Source: JBCBXA01 sp039816825 (GTDB taxonomy: Bacteria > Pseudomonadota > Alphaproteobacteria > Rhizobiales > Rhizobiaceae). From it: a stretch of DNA of 45,816 nt. Of this stretch, positions 42,905 to 45,816 are shown one piece after another. The notes under the pieces are model-generated. The model saw nothing but the letters and a program-made list of their open reading frames with translations, ran no database searches and was not told the DNA's origin. Made by a program: the position numbers and the translations under genes. Location: positions 1-45,816 of the forward strand of contig JBCBXA010000014.1 in assembly GCA_039816825.1 (NCBI GenBank), given 5' to 3'. Position 1 is the stretch's first letter. Each line of letters begins with the position of its first letter.

Positions 42905-43690
42905 TTAGATGGCAGACAGCTCCTGAGCGAGATCCGAAATCTCAGCTCCGCCAGCCATCAAGCGGCGAATATCCTCGCCTTCCAGGCTTTCGCGAGTTCC
43001 GGCGCCAATCACCTCACCCAATGCAAGGAAAGTGAAGCGGTCGGCAACAAGCTTCGAGTGAATCTCATTGTGCGTGATGAAGATGATCGCAATATCGCCG
43101 CGAGAGCGCACACGCATCATCGTCTTGAGCACTTCCATCTGCTGTTTCTGTCCCAGCGCTGACGTCGGCTCGTCGAGGATCAACACCTTGGCGCCGAAAT
43201 GGATCGCGCGGGCAATGGCGAGCGTCTGACGCTGACCGCCGGACATCGTGCCCACCGCCTGCTGCGGATCAGAGATATCGATGCCGATCTTCAGCATCTC
43301 ATCATGTGTGATCCGATCCATTTCATCCATACGCAGCGAACCAAAGGAACCCTTCAGCTCGCGGCCCATGAAGAAGTTGCGGGTCACACTCATCAACTGG
43401 TTGAGCGCCAGATCCTGATAGACCGTGCCGATGCCGGCATTGGACGCATCGCGCGGCGACCGGAACTTCACCGGCTGACCTTCGATATAGATCTGCCCTT
43501 CCGTCGGCTCGTGCACGCCGGCGAGCGTTTTGATGAGGGTTGATTTACCCGCACCGTTGTCGCCGAGTAACGCGTGCACCTCACCGGGATAGACTTCAAG
43601 GTCCACGCCGTTGAGCGCAGTGAAGGGACCGAAGCGCTTCACCAGGCGCTCAATGCGCATATAGGGCTGTGCCTGATTTCCGCTGGTCAT
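42905..43690 (-). CDS. Sugar (probably inositol) ABC transporter ATP-binding protein
   Basis: 261 aa with a single ATPase domain, unlike the duplicated ~500-aa RbsA type; resembles FrcA-like CUT2 ATPases. Walker A GDNGAGKST is at 43-51, Q-loop in TVYQDLALN, signature MSGGQRQ, Walker B LILDEPTS and switch His in FITHNEIHS. It powers import by the permease encoded upstream. The iolB neighbour suggests myo-inositol as substrate. Two nt separate it from the permease stop... start pair, so they are co-transcribed. Confidence 0.9.
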   Translation of the reverse strand: MTSGNQAQPYMRIERLVKRFGPFTALNGVDLEVYPGEVHALLGDNGAGKSTLIKTLAGVHEPTEGQIYIEGQPVKFRSPRDASNAGIGTVYQDLALNQLMSVTRNFFMGRELKGSFGSLRMDEMDRITHDEMLKIGIDISDPQQAVGTMSGGQRQTLAIARAIHFGAKVLILDEPTSALGQKQQMEVLKTMMRVRSRGDIAIIFITHNEIHSKLVADRFTFLALGEVIGAGTRESLEGEDIRRLMAGGAEISDLAQELSAI

Positions 43691-43692
43691 GA

Positions 43693-44892
43693 TCAGATCC
43701 CTCCCGTGATACGCTTGCGAATGCGCTCATTGGCAAACACCGCGGCCAACAGGATGCCGCCCAGAAACACGCGGAACCAGGCACCATCAATGGCCGGAAT
43801 GAAGAAGACCGCATTAGCCACGAGACCCACGGTGATGGCACCAAAAACCACACCCAATATGCTGCCAAAGCCTCCGGTCATCAGCGTGCCGCCCACTACG
43901 GCAATCGCGATGGCAAACAGCTCCATGAGATTGCCCTTTGCGGCATCCGAAGTGTTGGTATCAAACACCTGACAGGCCGCAAACATGGTGGCGCAGAACG
44001 CGGTGAACATGAACAGGCCCACCTTCACGCGGTTGATCGGTACACCGTTGGCCCGCGCGGCTTCCTTGTTGTCGCCGGTCGCATAAATCCAGTTGCCCAG
44101 CTGCGTCTTCGAAAGAACGAACCAGCAAACCACTGCGATAATGATGAACCACATAAAGCGGGCATCGAAACCCTCGACCCATTGCAGGCCACGGCGGTTC
44201 AGATTGCCACCGAGGATGAACCACATCTCGCCGCGCTCGAACCCCATGTTGAGGAACATATTCCCGAGCCAGTGCCAGGCACTGTAGAACCACCCGAAGG
44301 TCTCACCGCCCAGAAGGTCCGCAAACCAGCTTTCCTGCTTGTAGTCAGGCAGGCCGGACACTTGTGTCGACTGGTTGATGAGGCGATAGCCAACCTCGGT
44401 GACGCCGCGCAGGAAGAAAAGAAACGCAAGGGTCACAATGAAGGATGACAGGCCGGAGCGGACAACGATGGTCCCGATCATCCAACCCAGGGAAAGCGTG
44501 ATCACGAGAGTGAAGAAGAACGCGGTGACGGGTGTTCCCTCACCCAGCCCAAATGGCAAACCCCATTTGAGAATGAGCGCCATCGACATGCCCGCGACGC
44601 CGATCATGGAGCCGATCGACAGGTCAAACTCGCCCGCTATCATCAGCATGGCCGCGCCAATCGCGATGATGCCATACTGAGAGATGATCTTGACGTTGTT
44701 CTTCAACCCCAAAGCGTTGAAGGCGTTGCCATCAGAAGCCACCAAAAGGCTGACAATGATAATCACCATCACGATGAAGGCGCCGATTTCCGGGGCGCGG
44801 AGCATGCGCTGCAGGCGCGACTCTTTCACGTATCGATCAGCTTGGCTGCGCCCAGCTCCGTCTGCCGGTGCGGTTGCGGTTTGCTCTGCCAT
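43693..44892 (-). CDS. Sugar (probably inositol) ABC transporter permease
   Basis: 399 aa CUT2/RbsC-type membrane subunit with about ten helices. Typical block MLMIAGEFDLSIGSMIGVAGM lies near residues 80-100, and GGTLMTGGFGSILGVVFGA near 340. A cytoplasmic N-terminal tail of ~30 residues is present. A long insert (about 160-220, DYKQESWFADLLGGETFGWF...) reaches to the periplasm and is longer than in RbsC. Sits between the binding-protein and ATPase genes; a stable hairpin precedes it. Confidence 0.9.
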   Translation of the reverse strand: MAEQTATAPADGAGRSQADRYVKESRLQRMLRAPEIGAFIVMVIIIVSLLVASDGNAFNALGLKNNVKIISQYGIIAIGAAMLMIAGEFDLSIGSMIGVAGMSMALILKWGLPFGLGEGTPVTAFFFTLVITLSLGWMIGTIVVRSGLSSFIVTLAFLFFLRGVTEVGYRLINQSTQVSGLPDYKQESWFADLLGGETFGWFYSAWHWLGNMFLNMGFERGEMWFILGGNLNRRGLQWVEGFDARFMWFIIIAVVCWFVLSKTQLGNWIYATGDNKEAARANGVPINRVKVGLFMFTAFCATMFAACQVFDTNTSDAAKGNLMELFAIAIAVVGGTLMTGGFGSILGVVFGAITVGLVANAVFFIPAIDGAWFRVFLGGILLAAVFANERIRKRITGGI

Positions 44893-44935
44893 CTCTCCCC
44901 CAAATAGCGCTACGAGGTGACCAACCCCTGATAGT

Positions 44936-44963
44936 GAACAGGCGGGGACATCCCCGCCTGTTC
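44936..44963 (-). other. Intercistronic hairpin after the binding-protein gene
   Basis: GAACAGGCGGGG (44936-44947) pairs perfectly with CCCCGCCTGTTC (44952-44963) over 12 bp around a 4-nt loop. It lies between the binding-protein stop and permease start. On the transcribed strand no U-run follows, so it is more likely a 3'-end-protecting stem that keeps binding-protein mRNA in excess than a full terminator. Confidence 0.65.
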
Positions 44964-44988
44964 AGATTTCTTTCGAAATTGGAAAGAC

Positions 44989-45816
44989 TTAGCGATCGAC
45001 GCCAGCCAGTTCCTTAACTGCTGCTGCGTTGGACGCATCCACGAAGCCTGGGCCGGAGGCAATGTTGTTGCCTGGCAGCAGACCAGCGTGGTTGTTGTAC
45101 AGGTGCAGCACGATCACGGGCATGTAGCCCTGGAGGCGCTGCTGCTGATCGATGGTGAAGGAAGCATCGCCTGCCTCGATCATGTCCATCACAGCTGGCG
45201 AAAGGTCAAAGCATGCGAGGTGCACGTCAGCACCAACTTCCTTGATTGCCTTGTTGGCAGCGTCACAGACGTGTGGACCAACGGCAAGAACACCATCGAT
45301 GGACTCATCGGCCTGCAGAGCAGCAGCCGTACGGGTCTGAATCTGAGCGACGTCGTTGGACACGTCGATCATGTTCAGATCGCCACCGAGACCTGCAAAG
45401 TAACCTTCACAGCGGTCTACGAGGGCCGTGTTGAAAGCTTCCTGGTTGAGGCAGAGACCGTTTGTCACACCTTCGGACTTGGCGCGGTTACCAGCGGCTT
45501 CACCAGCGTCACGCTCTGGCTGACCAACGTGCATCAGAGCACCCAGCTCAGCGGAGCTTTCGAGACCGGAGTTCATGGTGATCACAGGAATACCATCGGC
45601 AACGGCAGCCTTGATGGCCGGTCCAAGCGCATCCGCATCTGGAAGCGAAACGATGATACCATCGGGCTCAGAAGCAGCAGCGGCTTCGATCAGCGCAGCC
45701 ATGGCAGCCATGTCACCGGAGACGTCGAAATTGTACTCGAGCTCTGCGCCAACGGCAGCAGCGGCGTCACGGCCGCCTTTTTCGACCACAGGCCAGAAGG
45801 GGTCGGTACCCTGCGT
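44989..45816 (-). CDS. Sugar (probably inositol) ABC transporter substrate-binding protein, 5' truncated
   Basis: The frame is open to the window edge; the GTG at 45789 is internal, because the codons before it (TQGTDPFWPV) continue the classical binding-protein sequence. About 275 residues of the periplasmic type-I fold are present; the signal peptide is outside. Blocks SEPDGIIVSLPDADALGPAIKAA, VITMNSG and DGVLAVGPHVCDAANKA are typical of RbsB/IbpA-like proteins. It binds the ligand and delivers it to the permease. With iolB next door, inositol is the likely ligand. It ends in NNIASGPGFVDASNAAAV. Confidence 0.88.
   Translation of the reverse strand, partial: TQGTDPFWPVVEKGGRDAAAAVGAELEYNFDVSGDMAAMAALIEAAAASEPDGIIVSLPDADALGPAIKAAVADGIPVITMNSGLESSAELGALMHVGQPERDAGEAAGNRAKSEGVTNGLCLNQEAFNTALVDRCEGYFAGLGGDLNMIDVSNDVAQIQTRTAAALQADESIDGVLAVGPHVCDAANKAIKEVGADVHLACFDLSPAVMDMIEAGDASFTIDQQQRLQGYMPVIVLHLYNNHAGLLPGNNIASGPGFVDASNAAAVKELAGVDR

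Noticed and set aside
1..45816. CRISPR arrays, insertion sequences, tRNA or rRNA genes
   Set aside because: Looked for; no repeat-spacer pattern, transposase frame or RNA-gene signature was seen.

Overview
The window is almost entirely a photosynthesis gene cluster (PGC) of a purple-type alphaproteobacterium. It encodes a type-2 reaction centre (pufL, pufM, puhA), LH1 antenna (pufB, pufA), essentially the whole late bacteriochlorophyll a pathway (bchI, D, H, M, acsF, bchL, N, B, F, X, Y, Z, C, G, P), spheroidenone-type carotenoid genes (crtA, C, D, E, F), 5-aminolevulinate synthase (hemA) and the regulators ppsR and a ppaA/aerR-like gene. GC content is high throughout. The only cyclase present is the O2-dependent AcsF; there is no bchE, pufC, pufX, crtI, crtB, bchJ or LH2 gene. 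This fits an aerobic anoxygenic phototroph or a facultative marine/soil relative. I do not assign a genus.

Layout. 3-761: end of a DUF3422 gene, the left flank. 758-1450 (-): B12-binding PpaA/AerR-like regulator. 1787-5700 (+): bchI-bchD-bchO plus an unannotated 53-codon membrane-protein gene. 5704-8165 (-): crtC and crtD, divergent from 8278-10356 (+) crtE-crtF, which ends in a likely terminator. 10541-18294 (+): bchC-X-Y-Z-pufQ-B-A-L-M, closed by a strong terminator at 18317. From 35201 leftward to 18380 (-): bchF-N-B-H-L-M-lhaA-puhA-puhB-puhC-orf103-acsF-puhE-hemA-crtA, mostly overlapping or tightly spaced. 35423-36883 (+): ppsR, divergent from bchF. 36956-42035 (+): bchG, a PucC-family carrier gene, bchP, a 93-aa membrane protein, a Tat-exported intradiol-dioxygenase-like protein and a ferric-reductase-like haem membrane protein. 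42048-45816 (-): iolB and a CUT2 sugar ABC transporter (ATPase, permease, truncated binding protein), probably for inositol; this is the right flank.

How it works together. hemA feeds tetrapyrrole synthesis; BchHID(O), BchM, AcsF, BchLNB, BchF, BchXYZ, BchC, BchG and BchP take protoporphyrin IX to phytylated bacteriochlorophyll a; Crt enzymes make methoxylated keto-carotenoid; PuhB, PuhC, PuhE, LhaA and PufQ assist assembly of the RC-LH1 complex. Exact TGT-N12-ACA palindromes, the PpsR/CrtJ operator, lie before bchI, between crtD and crtE, before bchC and before bchG, so PpsR encoded here probably represses these units.

The least explained parts are the three-gene module downstream of bchP (40494-42035), two small conserved-looking ORFs (5539-5700 and 22484-22795), the unusual crtC start, and the bchF/ppsR intergenic operator. 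A 10-N gap at 38057-38066 looks like a scaffolding artefact inside an intact gene.
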